Notes: generated by a model not told the origin, from the letters alone. 64,000 nucleotides of DNA from Novosphingobium subterraneum (GCF_000807925.1 NZ_JRVC01000006.1:124001-188000), one strand, 5' to 3'. Counted from the stretch's first letter, positions 8,859 through 17,523 are shown. A program made the numbers and translations.

Positions 8859-9635
8859 TTAGTCGCGCAACTGCACCCATACCGGAGCGTGGTCGCTGGC
8901 CTTCTCGCGGCCACGGTATTCCTTGTCGACGCCTGCTGCCACGAGTCGGTCGGCCAGTTCGGGCGAGAGCAGGGCGTGATCGATGCGGAAGCCATGGTCG
9001 CGCTGCCAGGCACCGGCCTGGTAATCCCAGAACGTCCACACCCCGCCCTGCGGATTGAAGGTGTCGATCGCGTCGGTCCAGCCGTCGTTGAGCAGGCGGC
9101 GGTAGGCATCGCGTGATTCGGGCTGCATCAGCGCATCGCTGGCCATCGCCTTGACCGAGAAGGTGTCCTTGTCCTCGGGGATCACGTTGTAATCGCCGAT
9201 CACCACTGCAGGCACGTCCTCCGCCATGATCTCGGCCATGCGCCTGCGCAGGCGCTCCATCCAGCGGAGCTTGTAATCGAACTTCGGGCCTGGCTGCGGA
9301 TTGCCGTTGGGCAAGTAGATGCACACCACGCGAATGCCGAAGACATCGGCCTCAAGATAGCGTGAATGCTCGTCCTCGGGCTCTCCGGCAAGACCGCGCT
9401 GCACTTCCACGGGCGCCTGCCCATCGGCGAGGATCGCCACGCCGTTGAAGCCCTTCTGCCCGTGCCAGATCGCGTGATAGCCAATCTTCTCGAACTCGGC
9501 GGCGGGAAAGCCTTCGTCCTGCGTCTTGATTTCCTGAAGGCAGGCAACCGAGGGCCGCGTTTCCGCCAGCCATTCGAGCAGGCGGGGAAGGCGGGCCTTG
9601 ATCCCGTTGATGTTGAACGATGCGACCTTGATCAT
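8859..9635 (-). CDS. xth: Exodeoxyribonuclease III / AP endonuclease
   Basis: 258-aa Mg-dependent base-excision-repair nuclease. Seen: SFNINGIKARL at the start, the metal ligand in CLQEIKT, VCIYLPNG, the catalytic GDYNVIPEDKD, the DNA-contacting WTFWDYQAGAW and the C-terminal SDHAPVW with the catalytic His. Length matches XthA. The ATG at 9635 overlaps the erpA stop codon as ATGA, so the two are translationally coupled. Confidence 0.96.
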   Translation of the reverse strand: MIKVASFNINGIKARLPRLLEWLAETRPSVACLQEIKTQDEGFPAAEFEKIGYHAIWHGQKGFNGVAILADGQAPVEVQRGLAGEPEDEHSRYLEADVFGIRVVCIYLPNGNPQPGPKFDYKLRWMERLRRRMAEIMAEDVPAVVIGDYNVIPEDKDTFSVKAMASDALMQPESRDAYRRLLNDGWTDAIDTFNPQGGVWTFWDYQAGAWQRDHGFRIDHALLSPELADRLVAAGVDKEYRGREKASDHAPVWVQLRD

Positions 9636-9964
9636 ATCGCGAAGCTGGCGCCACAGCCGCAACCCGAAGCTGCTTGGGGATTGCTCACCCGGAACGCCGC
9701 GCCACCAAGCGATTCCACGTATTCCACGACGCTGCCTTCCAGCAGCCCAAGGCTGACCTCGTCGACCACCAGCCGCACGCCGTCGGTCTCGGCGATCAGG
9801 TCACCATCCTCTGGCGCCTCGGCCAGGCCGAACTTGTACTGGAAGCCCGAACAGCCACCGCCTTCGACCGAAAGCCGCAGGATCGCGGGCTTGCCCTGCT
9901 TTTGCGCAATGGTGGCAACGCGGGCGGCGGCGCTCGGGGCGAGGGTGACCTGTGTTTCGCTCAT
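9632..9964 (-). CDS. erpA: Iron-sulfur cluster insertion protein, A-type carrier
   Basis: 110-aa HesB/IscA-family carrier that delivers Fe-S clusters to apo-enzymes. The three conserved cysteines are C38 (GGGCSGFQY) and C102/C104 (SGCGCGASF). The ATG at 9964 gives the canonical start MSETQVTLAPSAA; the reading frame is open a few codons more upstream. It is called ErpA rather than IscA because it is encoded alone, away from any isc or suf genes; that subtype call is an inference. Overlaps xth by four bases. Confidence 0.9.
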   Translation of the reverse strand: MSETQVTLAPSAAARVATIAQKQGKPAILRLSVEGGGCSGFQYKFGLAEAPEDGDLIAETDGVRLVVDEVSLGLLEGSVVEYVESLGGAAFRVSNPQAASGCGCGASFAI

Positions 9965-10024
9965 GGCGCCAAGATAGGGGCGCAATGCCCAAACCTCAAC
10001 GCCAGAAACCCAAGGTTAGGACCC

Positions 10025-10318
10025 CTAGCGGTTCCGCTCGTCCTCGAGCCGGTCCTCGATCGATTCATCGTGGCCGGTCCCGCTGGACAGGAACACCAGC
10101 CCCATCAATGCCGCCATCAGCATGATCGTCAGCCAGACTCCCAATGCCGAGGCGATATAGAGGTGGATCGAGACGAAGCCGATCTGGATGTAGAGCACCG
10201 TGAGCACCACGCCGACGACGGCCGTGCTGAACAGCGCCATCCAGTTCATGATCTGCCGGTAACGGGCCCAGGCAAATCGTGCATTTTCAGGATCATCGAG
10301 CGGGGAATGTCCAGCCAT
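10025..10318 (-). CDS. Small two-helix membrane protein, unknown function
   Basis: 97-aa protein with a polar N-terminus (residues 1-25), two hydrophobic helices (about 27-48 and 53-77) and an acidic/basic tail (ESIEDRLEDERNR). No catalytic motif is visible. It is a conserved-looking hypothetical protein and I do not assign a function. It lies 60 bp upstream of erpA on the same strand and may be the first gene of an erpA-xth transcript. It is divergent from the CBS-domain gene. Confidence 0.8.
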   Translation of the reverse strand: MAGHSPLDDPENARFAWARYRQIMNWMALFSTAVVGVVLTVLYIQIGFVSIHLYIASALGVWLTIMLMAALMGLVFLSSGTGHDESIEDRLEDERNR

Positions 10319-10460
10319 GGCAAAGTCCTTTGGCGATCGAAGATGGTGCGCGCAACGGCTTTGACAATGGCCACCAAGATGGCATGATCCTTATGGGAGA
10401 CCAGGCGGCCCGAAAAGACGCCCGAAGGCGCAAGTCGGCCGCATCACGCAGGAGGATGCC

Positions 10461-10889
10461 ATGACGATTGCGCAAGTCATTCAGGGAAGAGGGGAAGTCT
10501 GGAGCGTGTCGGCCGACGCGCAGGTCTCCGACGCGATCGACATGCTCGCCCACCACCGCATCGGCGCCCTTCCGGTCAGCGATGGCGAGAGCGGCGTGGC
10601 GGGAATCTTTTCCGAACGCGACATGATCCGCTGCCTGCACAAGCATGGCGAGGCGGCGCTGCACATGAAGGTGCGCGACATGATGACGGCGCCCGTCGTC
10701 ACCGTTTCACCGCAGACGTCGGTGATGGAGGCGCTGGCCCTGATGACCCAGCGCCGCTTCCGCCATCTCCCTGTCGTGGAAGGAAATCGCATGGTCGCCT
10801 TCGTCTCGATCGGTGATCTCGTTAAGCACCGGCTCGACAAGATCGAGGCCGAGGCAGACGCGATGCGGGTCTATATCCAGCAGGCATGA
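10461..10889 (+). CDS. Protein of two CBS domains
   Basis: 142-aa stand-alone pair of CBS domains (about residues 8-60 and 74-128; IGALPVSDGESGVAGIFSERDMIR, then FRHLPVVEGNRMVAFVSIGDLVKHRL). Such Bateman modules bind adenosine nucleotides (AMP, ATP, SAM) and act as energy sensors; no partner domain is fused here, so the target is unknown. ATG follows AGGAGGATGCC, a strong ribosome site. Monocistronic. Confidence 0.92.
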   Translation: MTIAQVIQGRGEVWSVSADAQVSDAIDMLAHHRIGALPVSDGESGVAGIFSERDMIRCLHKHGEAALHMKVRDMMTAPVVTVSPQTSVMEALALMTQRRFRHLPVVEGNRMVAFVSIGDLVKHRLDKIEAEADAMRVYIQQA

Positions 10890-10990
10890 AGCGTTTCCAA
10901 CTCTCGGGGGCAGAACGGCAACTCCCCCTGAACTCACCCCCAACTTCCCCGTAACTCTGGGGCACTTTCGCCCTGCAAACGGGCATCTCG

Positions 10991-11006
10991 TATTTCACGT
11001 GAAACA
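10991..11006. other. parS-like ParB-binding site
   Basis: TATTTCACGTGAAACA differs at one position from the consensus TGTTTCACGTGAAACA. It is intergenic, upstream of the Xaa-Pro peptidase gene and about 18 kb from parB. It is the leftmost of six such sites in the window. Confidence 0.7.
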
Positions 11007-11040
11007 TTCTAGGCTTCCCTGATTGATAGGGAAATCCGAC

Positions 11041-12369
11041 ATGCACCTGACCCGCCGTTCGCTCCTCGCCGGAGCCGCCGCCGCGACTGCCTCGCTCTCG
11101 ATCTCGATCCGCGCGCAAGTCCTCCCGCCCCCAGGCTTCGCCACGCCGACTGGCACCTTCCCGTTCGCACCGGAAGTCTATCGCGAGCGCCGGGCGAAGC
11201 TCATGGCCACGCTCAAGGATGGCGTGGCAGTGATCCATGGGGCAGAGCGCGAACGGACCAGCGGGCCGGTAAGCCCGCCGTTCTATCAGTCCGGTGATTT
11301 TGCGTGGCTGACCGGCATCGTCGACGAACCCGGCGCGGTGCTGGTGCTTGCCCCGGCAGAGCGGACCTACAGGGAATTCCTGTTGCTGCCCTCGCGCGAC
11401 GTGGAGACCGAGCGCTGGGATGTCGAGCGCCTGCCGCTGGGCTCGCTGATCGAACAACGCACGGGAATTCAGCGGGTCAGGCGCACTTCGGGGCTGGACG
11501 GCCTCGTCACGCAGCTCGCCGCGCGGAGCCGGACGCTGCATTTCATGGGGCCGATCACCAGCGCTTCGGCCCCGGTGCCGCCGGCGATGGAACTCTATGG
11601 CCGGGTGATGAGCCACGTTCCCGGCTGCACGATGAAGGACCAGAGTGCGCTGCTTCCTGCCCTGCGCACCGTCAAGGAATCGCGCGAGCTGGAGCTGATG
11701 CGCAAGGCATTGGCCGCGACGCAGGCCGGGCATCTCGCCGCGATGAAGGCGGTGCGCCCCGGCATGACCGAGCGCCAGCTGACCGCAGTGCTGGAAGACG
11801 GCTTCCGTCAAGGCGGAGGCGAAGGGCTTTCCTACGATTCGATCGTGGCGACCGGCCGCAATGCCGCTTCGCTGCACTATGCCCATGGCAATGCGCTGAT
11901 CGGTGCGCAGGACCTAGTGCTGATCGACGCCGCCGCCTCGGTCGGCAGTTACGCCTGCGATATCACGCGCACCTTCCCGGCCTCGGGCAGGTTCACCACG
12001 CCGCAGCGCGCGGATTACGAACTGGTCATGGCGGCGCAGGACGCGGCGGCCAGGCTGTTGAAACCCGGCGTGATTCACGAGGACATGACCGAGGCCGTCT
12101 ATGCCCTGTTCCGCAAAGCCGGGCGGATTGACGAGTTCACGCATGGCCTTGGCCATTTCGTCGGCCTCGATGTCCATGACGCGGGCGACTATGCCAAGCC
12201 GATCCCGGCGGGCGCGGTCATCACCATCGAACCGGGGCTCTACAACCAGCAGATGAACCAGGGCATCCGCATCGAAGACCTCTACCTCGTCACCCCCACC
12301 GGCTGCGAACGCCTGAGCACCGGCATCCCGCGCACCGTGGCCGAGATCGAAGCATTCATGGCGCGGTAG
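11041..12369 (+). CDS. Xaa-Pro aminopeptidase (M24), Tat-exported
   Basis: 442-aa metallopeptidase that removes an N-terminal residue preceding proline. The creatinase-like N-domain is followed by the M24 pita-bread domain with the five expected metal ligands: Asp in VLIDAAAS, Asp in YACDITRTFP, His in HGLGHFVGL, Glu in TIEPGLY and Glu in RIEDLYLV. The N-terminus HLTRRSLLAGAAAATASL is a twin-arginine signal peptide, placing the enzyme in the periplasm. The ATG at 11041 starts this signal; a TTG six codons earlier is possible but weaker. Confidence 0.92.
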   Translation: MHLTRRSLLAGAAAATASLSISIRAQVLPPPGFATPTGTFPFAPEVYRERRAKLMATLKDGVAVIHGAERERTSGPVSPPFYQSGDFAWLTGIVDEPGAVLVLAPAERTYREFLLLPSRDVETERWDVERLPLGSLIEQRTGIQRVRRTSGLDGLVTQLAARSRTLHFMGPITSASAPVPPAMELYGRVMSHVPGCTMKDQSALLPALRTVKESRELELMRKALAATQAGHLAAMKAVRPGMTERQLTAVLEDGFRQGGGEGLSYDSIVATGRNAASLHYAHGNALIGAQDLVLIDAAASVGSYACDITRTFPASGRFTTPQRADYELVMAAQDAAARLLKPGVIHEDMTEAVYALFRKAGRIDEFTHGLGHFVGLDVHDAGDYAKPIPAGAVITIEPGLYNQQMNQGIRIEDLYLVTPTGCERLSTGIPRTVAEIEAFMAR

Positions 12370-12473
12370 GCCCCGACCGTTCCGGCGCAAAAATCGGCAC
12401 TCCCATTGTCCGATTCCGCTTGCGCCGCCCGCCCCTGTTGCCATGATCTGCGGTCAATAGGGGAGTTCCTGGG

Positions 12474-13088
12474 ATGGGTGGGCTGCTGGCCCCCGAGAAT
12501 CTGCCGTTTGCCGTGGCGCTGGCCCTGCTGGTGCTGCTGGTCATCGTGCAAATTACGGGTATATCGGACTTTCTTGGCGACGCGGATGGGCATGATGCGG
12601 ACCTTGACGCAGGTTCGGCGCTGGCCAGCGTGACGGGCTTGGGCGCGCTGCCGTTCATCGTCTGGCTATCGTTCTTCCTCGCGACCTTCGGGCTCGTCGG
12701 CCTGTCGCTGCAGGAACTGGTGACCTCGTTTTTCGGCGCTCCCTTCGGCCCCGGCGCGGCGACCGCGATGGGTCTTGTGGCGGCCTGGCCGGTCAACACC
12801 GTGGTAACCCGGCTGGCTGGCCGCGTCTGGCCGCATGACGAGACAACCGCCGTTCCGGTCGATGCGCTGCTCGGGCGCAAGGGCATCATCCAGATCGGCC
12901 GCGCCACCCGTGGCAGCGCGGCGCGGGCGCAGGTGCGCGACGTGCACGGACAGCTCCACCTCGTCATGGTCGAACCGCACGAGGACAGCGCGATGCTCGG
13001 CGAGGGCTGCGAGGTGCTGCTCGTCCACCGCGAGGGCGAGACGTTCTACGCCGTGCCGGTCGATGGCCCGCTGCGCCTTGCCGACTGA
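12474..13088 (+). CDS. yqiJ: YqiJ/NfeD-like membrane protein
   Basis: 204-aa protein with two to three membrane helices (about 12-30, 57-78 and 88-105) and a C-terminal OB-fold-like domain (DALLGRKGIIQIGRATRGSA to the end). This is the YqiJ (DUF1449) layout, functionally akin to NfeD, which pairs with flotillins to organise ordered membrane regions. It lies 36 bp upstream of the flotillin gene yqiK, the same pairing as in Escherichia coli. Start at ATG 12474, preceded by GGGGAG. Confidence 0.88.
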   Translation: MGGLLAPENLPFAVALALLVLLVIVQITGISDFLGDADGHDADLDAGSALASVTGLGALPFIVWLSFFLATFGLVGLSLQELVTSFFGAPFGPGAATAMGLVAAWPVNTVVTRLAGRVWPHDETTAVPVDALLGRKGIIQIGRATRGSAARAQVRDVHGQLHLVMVEPHEDSAMLGEGCEVLLVHREGETFYAVPVDGPLRLAD

Positions 13089-13124
13089 CCTTCCTTCAGG
13101 ATTTCTTCCTCTTCGGAGACTGAC

Positions 13125-14813
13125 ATGAACCAGCTTGTTCCCATCGGCATCTATGCGGGCACCGGCCTTGCGCTCCTGCTGGTGATCGCTTTCACGCTGA
13201 CCCGGCTCTATCGCCGCGCGACCAAGGAAGTGGGCTTCGTGCGCACCGGCTTCGGCGGTGAGAAGGTGGTGATCAACGGCGGCGCGCTGGTGCTGCCGGT
13301 GCTGCACGAAACGATGCCGGTGAACATGAACACCGTGCGCCTTGCCGTGGAGCGCAAGAACACCGATGCGCTGATCACGCTCGACCGGTTGCGGATCGAT
13401 GTGAAGGCCGAGTTCTACGTGCGCGTCCGCCCCGATGCCGGTGCCATCGCCATGGCCGCGCAGACGCTGGGCATGCGCACGATGCAGCCCGAAGCCTTGA
13501 AGGATCTGGTCGAAGGGAAGTTCGTCGACGCGCTGCGCTCGGTCGCGGCGGGCATGACGATGAACCAGTTGCACGAACAGCGCGCCGACTTCGTCCAGAA
13601 GGTGCAGCAGGTCTCCTCGAACGACCTCGCCATGAACGGGCTGGAGCTGGAATCGGTCTCGCTGACCGGGCTCGACCAGACCAGCATCGAACACTTCAAC
13701 GCCAACAATGCCTTCGACGCCGAGGGCCTGACCAAGCTGACCGAGCAGATCGAACTGCGCAAGAAGGCGCGCAACGACATCGAGCAGGACACGCGGGTGC
13801 AGATCGAGATGAAGAACCTCGAGGCCGAGCAGCAGTCCCTGAAGATCAAGCGCGACAACGAATTCGCCCGGCTGGAGCAGGAGCGCGAGATCGAGATGCG
13901 TCGGGCCGAGCAGGCGGCGGAAGTGGCGCGCGAGCAGTCCTTGCGCAATCAGGAAGCGGAAGCTGCGCGGATCGAGGCGAAGAAGCTGGTCGACAGCCAG
14001 CAGATCGAGGCCGATCGTGCGGTGCAGCAGGCGCGGATCGCGCAGCAGCAGGCCATCGAGATCGCCCGGCAGGAGCAGCAGATCGCGATCCAGAACAAGA
14101 GCCGCCAGGAAAGCCAGGCCAAGGCCGAAGCCGACGAGGCCCGCGCCAAGGCCGTTGCCGCCGAGGAACAGGTCGTCACTTCGCGCGAGACCGAAGTTGC
14201 CGAGCGCGGCAAGCGCATCGAGCTGATCGAAGCGGCCAAGGCGGCGGAACGCGATGCCATCCGCGTGAAGGTGGAAGCCGAGGCCGAGAAGGCCGCTGCC
14301 GCCAATCGCGCCGAAGCCGCCCGGCTTGAAGCCGAGGGCGAGGCCGAGGCCGAGAAGCTCCGCGCCGACGCTGCCCGGGTACGCTTCGAAGTGGAAGCGG
14401 CGGGCCAGCGTGCGATCAACGAGGCAGCGAACCTGCTCTCGTCCGACCAGATCTCGCTGCAGACCAAGCTGGCGCTGCTGAAAGTGCTGCCAGAGCTGGT
14501 GCGGGAATCAGCCAAGCCGCTGGAAGCGATCGATTCGATCAAGATCGTGCAGGTCGATGGGCTGACGCGCTCATCCGGTGGGGCAGGCGCCAATGGAGAA
14601 GGGGGCAGCGCGCCTTCGGCCAACGGCAACCTTGCCAGCGATGCGCTGACGGCTGCACTCAGCTATCGCGCGCAGGCGCCGATCATCGATGGCCTGATGA
14701 AGGAGCTGGGGCTCGACGGCGGATCGCTGGAGGGGCTGGTGAAGGCCGCGCCGGTAGTGGCGGCACCGGAGGCTTCATTTACTGTGAATGCAGGTGAAGC
14801 GGATCAGGCCTGA
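13125..14813 (+). CDS. yqiK: Flotillin-family protein YqiK
   Basis: 562-aa membrane-anchored scaffold. One N-terminal transmembrane helix (about 4-24) precedes a band-7/SPFH domain (about 35-200; VLPVLHETMPVNMNTVRL), then a long Glu/Ala/Gln-rich coiled coil (about 205-440) and the flotillin C-terminal region. It oligomerises at the membrane and is thought to organise microdomains and affect envelope stress and motility. Start ATG follows CGGAGACTGAC. Forms an operon with yqiJ. The coiled-coil repeats give long spurious open frames on the other strand. Confidence 0.94.
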   Translation: MNQLVPIGIYAGTGLALLLVIAFTLTRLYRRATKEVGFVRTGFGGEKVVINGGALVLPVLHETMPVNMNTVRLAVERKNTDALITLDRLRIDVKAEFYVRVRPDAGAIAMAAQTLGMRTMQPEALKDLVEGKFVDALRSVAAGMTMNQLHEQRADFVQKVQQVSSNDLAMNGLELESVSLTGLDQTSIEHFNANNAFDAEGLTKLTEQIELRKKARNDIEQDTRVQIEMKNLEAEQQSLKIKRDNEFARLEQEREIEMRRAEQAAEVAREQSLRNQEAEAARIEAKKLVDSQQIEADRAVQQARIAQQQAIEIARQEQQIAIQNKSRQESQAKAEADEARAKAVAAEEQVVTSRETEVAERGKRIELIEAAKAAERDAIRVKVEAEAEKAAAANRAEAARLEAEGEAEAEKLRADAARVRFEVEAAGQRAINEAANLLSSDQISLQTKLALLKVLPELVRESAKPLEAIDSIKIVQVDGLTRSSGGAGANGEGGSAPSANGNLASDALTAALSYRAQAPIIDGLMKELGLDGGSLEGLVKAAPVVAAPEASFTVNAGEADQA

Positions 14814-14829
14814 CCAGCAAACCGTGTTA

Positions 14830-14905
14830 CCCCGGCGCAGGCCGGGGTCCATGACCTCACCGTCGAGCCGGACATCGGCGTTATAGGCCCCGGCCTGCGC
14901 CAGGG
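14830..14905. repeat. Inverted pair of REP-like palindromes
   Basis: CCCCGGCGCAGGCCGGGG (14830-14847) and, in opposite orientation, GGCCCCGGCCTGCGCCAGGG (14886-14905) face each other in the gap between the converging flotillin and adenosine-kinase genes. Each is a GC-rich hairpin and together they can form a larger stem. This kind of element is common between sphingomonad genes and could end both transcripts. Confidence 0.7.
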
Positions 14906-14932
14906 CGACGGGTGATGTAAGTCGGGCGGGTT

Positions 14933-15928
14933 TCAGCCCAACCGCTTGGTCACCAGGTCCTGCAGGTTGGCTTCGGGCCGTGCGCCGTAGTGGGAGATGA
15001 TCTCGGCGGCGCAGATGGCACCGAGGGTGAGGCTTTCGGCGAGCGGTTTATTGCGAACGTAGCCGTAGAGGAAGCCGGCGGCGAAGAGGTCTCCGGCGCC
15101 GGTGGTGTCGATGACCTTGTCGATCGGCTCGGCCGGGACGTGGGCGTGTTCACCGTCGCTTATCGCATGGGCGCCGTTCTCGCTGCGGGTGACCACGACC
15201 GTCGGGACCTTGGCGGCGAGCTGTTCCAGCCCCGCGTGGAAGTCCTCGACGCCGGTGAGGGCGGCAAGTTCGTGTTCGTTGGCGAAAAGGATGTCGATCT
15301 GGCCGTCAGCGATCAGGGCGCGGAAATCGTCGCCGTGGCGCGAGATGACGAAGGCGTCTGACAGGGTGAAGGCGACCTTGCGGCCGGCGCTGCGCGCGGC
15401 GGCAATGGCGCGGCGCATGGCCTTGCGCGGCTCTTCCGGGTCCCACAGGTAGCCTTCGAGATAGAGCACGCTGGCAGACGCGATCTGGGCATCGTCCAAG
15501 GCTTCGGCGGGCAGGAACTGCGAGGCGCCAAGGAAGGTGTTCATCGTGCGCTGGCCATCGGGAGAGACGAAGATCAGGCAGCGCGCCGTCGGCGGCTCGT
15601 CAGCGCGGGTCGGCGTCTGGAAATCGATGCCGCCGGCGCGGATATCGTGGGCGAAGACTTCGCCGAGCTGGTCATCGGCGACCTGGCCGATGAAGGCGCA
15701 CTTCGCTCCCAGTGCGGCAAGGCCGGCCAGCGTGTTGGCAGCAGAACCGCCGGAAATTTCGCGCGCCGGGCCCATGGCGTCGTAAAGCTCCTGGGCACGG
15801 GCGGTATCGACCAGGGTCATGCCGCCCTTGGCGAGGCCGAGCCGTTCGATGTCCGCATCCTCGCAAGGAGCCATGACATCGACGATGGCGTTGCCGATGG
15901 CGATGACGTCGTAAACCGGTTCGGACAT
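14933..15928 (-). CDS. Adenosine kinase (PfkB family)
   Basis: 331-aa ribokinase-type enzyme predicted to phosphorylate adenosine to AMP (purine salvage). Seen: N-terminal GNAIVDVMA, the first PfkB signature SGGSAANTLAGLAALG (59-74), and the second signature with the anion hole and catalytic base DTTGAGDLFAAGFLYG. The alphaproteobacterial adenosine kinases share this length and N-terminus; other sugar kinases of the family cannot be ruled out from sequence. The gene stands alone; its start has only a weak ribosome site. Confidence 0.88.
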   Translation of the reverse strand: MSEPVYDVIAIGNAIVDVMAPCEDADIERLGLAKGGMTLVDTARAQELYDAMGPAREISGGSAANTLAGLAALGAKCAFIGQVADDQLGEVFAHDIRAGGIDFQTPTRADEPPTARCLIFVSPDGQRTMNTFLGASQFLPAEALDDAQIASASVLYLEGYLWDPEEPRKAMRRAIAAARSAGRKVAFTLSDAFVISRHGDDFRALIADGQIDILFANEHELAALTGVEDFHAGLEQLAAKVPTVVVTRSENGAHAISDGEHAHVPAEPIDKVIDTTGAGDLFAAGFLYGYVRNKPLAESLTLGAICAAEIISHYGARPEANLQDLVTKRLG

Positions 15929-16096
15929 TCAGGCAGGCTCCGTGATTTCGGGAATGGCGATGGCCTAGCCGCTATGCCGCGTTGCAGCAATAGCGGGGGG
16001 CAGCAAGCGCGCGAACGCGCCGGTCTGGACGGCCCGCGCGCCAGTCCGCCGAAGGCCACGGTTGACGATGGCCGGGGAGCGCGGCATCCCGCACCG

Positions 16097-16531
16097 GTGA
16101 CGTTCCCCAAGTTCCTCTCCGTCTCCGCTCTGGCCCTGCTGCTCGCATCATGCGGCGGAAGCGGTGCGCCGTCTGGCGGCAAGACTCCGGTGGTGCGGTC
16201 GGCATCATCGGCGCCGGTGCGGACCACGGTTCCACGGCCGGCTCCGGTCGGCAAGCCAATTGCGCAAGTGCAGATGATCCCCGGCCTTGAAGGCGTGATC
16301 GGATCGGACGCGCTGCAGCTTGGCCGCGTCTTCGGCACGCCGCGGCTCGACGTGATCGAGGATGACGCCCGCAAGATGCAGTGGTCGGGCACGGCCTGCA
16401 TTCTCGACGTCTATCTCTATCCGCCGGCGAATGGCGGCAAGCCGACGGCGACTTATGTCGACGCGCGGCGCGGCGATGGACGCGACGTGGATCGTGCAGC
16501 CTGCGTGGCTGCGCTCAGGAAGGCGCCGTAA
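16097..16531 (+). CDS. Small secreted lipoprotein, unknown function
   Basis: 144-aa protein. A signal peptide with lipobox LLLASC (Cys19) is followed by a low-complexity Ser/Pro/Val linker (20-55) and a conserved-looking C-terminal part (LEGVIGSDALQLGRVFGTPRLDVIEDDARKMQW, two Cys: one in GTACILDVYLYP, one in AACVAALRK). The frame is open far upstream, but the only start giving a clean signal peptide is the GTG at 16097. No named family is recognised. Convergent with the Rrf2 gene. Confidence 0.72.
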   Translation: MTFPKFLSVSALALLLASCGGSGAPSGGKTPVVRSASSAPVRTTVPRPAPVGKPIAQVQMIPGLEGVIGSDALQLGRVFGTPRLDVIEDDARKMQWSGTACILDVYLYPPANGGKPTATYVDARRGDGRDVDRAACVAALRKAP

Positions 16532-16967
16532 CCGCGCACGACGGTGCAGCCGGGATCGCTGCCCACGGCGCGAATGCGGCGACGCCCTCGCGCGAGACAT
16601 CGGCCAGAGTGTAGCGATCGAGCACGGCGAGGAAGGCTTCCAGCGCCTCGGCCAGAACGCTGCTGAGCGCGCAGTTGGTCCGCAAGGCGCAGGTGGCGCA
16701 ATCGGCGAGGCGCATGCCCTTTTCAAGTTTGCGGACCGCTTCGCCGACCGTGATTTCCGCTGCCGGGCGAGCCAGCGTGATGCCGCCGCTGCGGCCACGC
16801 TGCGATTGCGCGAGGCCCGCCTGCACCAGTCCTTGCGCGACCTTGGCGACATGGTGGTAGCTGAGGCCCTGTTCGGCGGAGAAGGCCGGCAGGCTGACCG
16901 CCGTGCCCTTGCGCGCGAGCACGATCAGCAGGCGCAGGCCGAAGTCGGTGTGCTGGGTAAGTTGCAT
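16515..16967 (-). CDS. nsrR: Rrf2-family iron-sulfur regulator, NsrR-like
   Basis: 150-aa winged-helix repressor. The HTH (SLPAFSAEQGLSYHHVAKVAQGL) is typical of Rrf2 proteins, and three cysteines in the DCATCALRTNC loop (C90, C93, C99) would hold the Fe-S cluster. QRGRSGGITLARP is the Rrf2 wing. NO-sensing NsrR is favoured over IscR or RirA because the divergent gene is a flavohaemoglobin-type globin and a perfect palindrome lies between them; spacing of the first two Cys is tighter than in the classic enteric NsrR. Overlaps the 3' end of the lipoprotein gene by 17 bp tail to tail. Confidence 0.85.
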   Translation of the reverse strand: MQLTQHTDFGLRLLIVLARKGTAVSLPAFSAEQGLSYHHVAKVAQGLVQAGLAQSQRGRSGGITLARPAAEITVGEAVRKLEKGMRLADCATCALRTNCALSSVLAEALEAFLAVLDRYTLADVSREGVAAFAPWAAIPAAPSCAVTAPS

Positions 16968-17008
16968 TCCGTGAGAATCGTTTTTCCGCTTGCCTAAATC
17001 AAGCAGAT

Positions 17009-17024
17009 AAAATACCGGTATTTT
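17009..17024. promoter_or_regulatory. Perfect 16-bp palindrome AAAATACCGGTATTTT, probable Rrf2/NsrR operator
   Basis: The palindrome lies in the 81-bp gap between the divergent Rrf2 and globin genes, 24 bp before the globin start. An additional partial half, CAATACC, follows at 17025-17031. An A/T-flanked dyad in exactly this place is what an NO- or Fe-S-responsive Rrf2 repressor controlling both genes would need. Confidence 0.65.
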
Positions 17025-17048
17025 CAATACCTGATTGGAGATCCCGAG

Positions 17049-17492
17049 ATGCGCACCGCTTCCGAACATGCAAAGACCATCGTCAAGGCCACCGCACCGG
17101 TTATCGAGAAGCATGGCGTGGATATCACCACTGCAATGTACAAGCGCTTGTTCCAGAACGAAGATGTGAAGGCCATGTTCGATCAGGCCGCGCAGGAAAG
17201 CGGCGAGCAGCCGCGCCGTCTCGCTGCGGCGATCCTTGCCTACTCGAAGAACATCGACAAGCTGGAGAACCTCGGGAGCGCGGTGACGCGGATGGTGCAG
17301 CGCCACGTCGAAACCGGCGTGAAGGCCGAGCATTACCCTTATGTGGCCGAGGCCCTGCTGCCGGCGATTCGCGACGTGCTGGGTGCCGAAGTTGCCACCG
17401 ATGAGGTGCTGGCAGCCTGGGGCGAGGCCTACTGGATGCTCGCCGACATCCTGATCGCTGCCGAGGCAGAGGCCTACGCCGCCGCGGCCTGA
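17049..17492 (+). CDS. Single-domain globin related to flavohaemoglobin (NO dioxygenase type)
   Basis: 147-aa haem protein matching the globin domain of Hmp without its reductase half. Aligned by eye with Hmp, Tyr31 (B10), Gln54 (E7) and the proximal His86 (F8, in VQRHVETGVKAEHY) are all present, the set used for oxygen binding and NO dioxygenation. It would need a separate reductase. Start ATG 17049 is preceded by TTGGAGATCCCGAG. Probably repressed by the divergent Rrf2 protein until NO is present (inference). Confidence 0.92.
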   Translation: MRTASEHAKTIVKATAPVIEKHGVDITTAMYKRLFQNEDVKAMFDQAAQESGEQPRRLAAAILAYSKNIDKLENLGSAVTRMVQRHVETGVKAEHYPYVAEALLPAIRDVLGAEVATDEVLAAWGEAYWMLADILIAAEAEAYAAAA

Positions 17493-17523
17493 GCCCACAG
17501 ATTGAGGGCTGCTGCTGCAACGA

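Noticed and set aside
13700..14450. Repeat-like low-complexity DNA in yqiK
   Set aside because: Explained by the Glu/Ala/Gln coiled coil of flotillin, not by a DNA repeat or CRISPR array.
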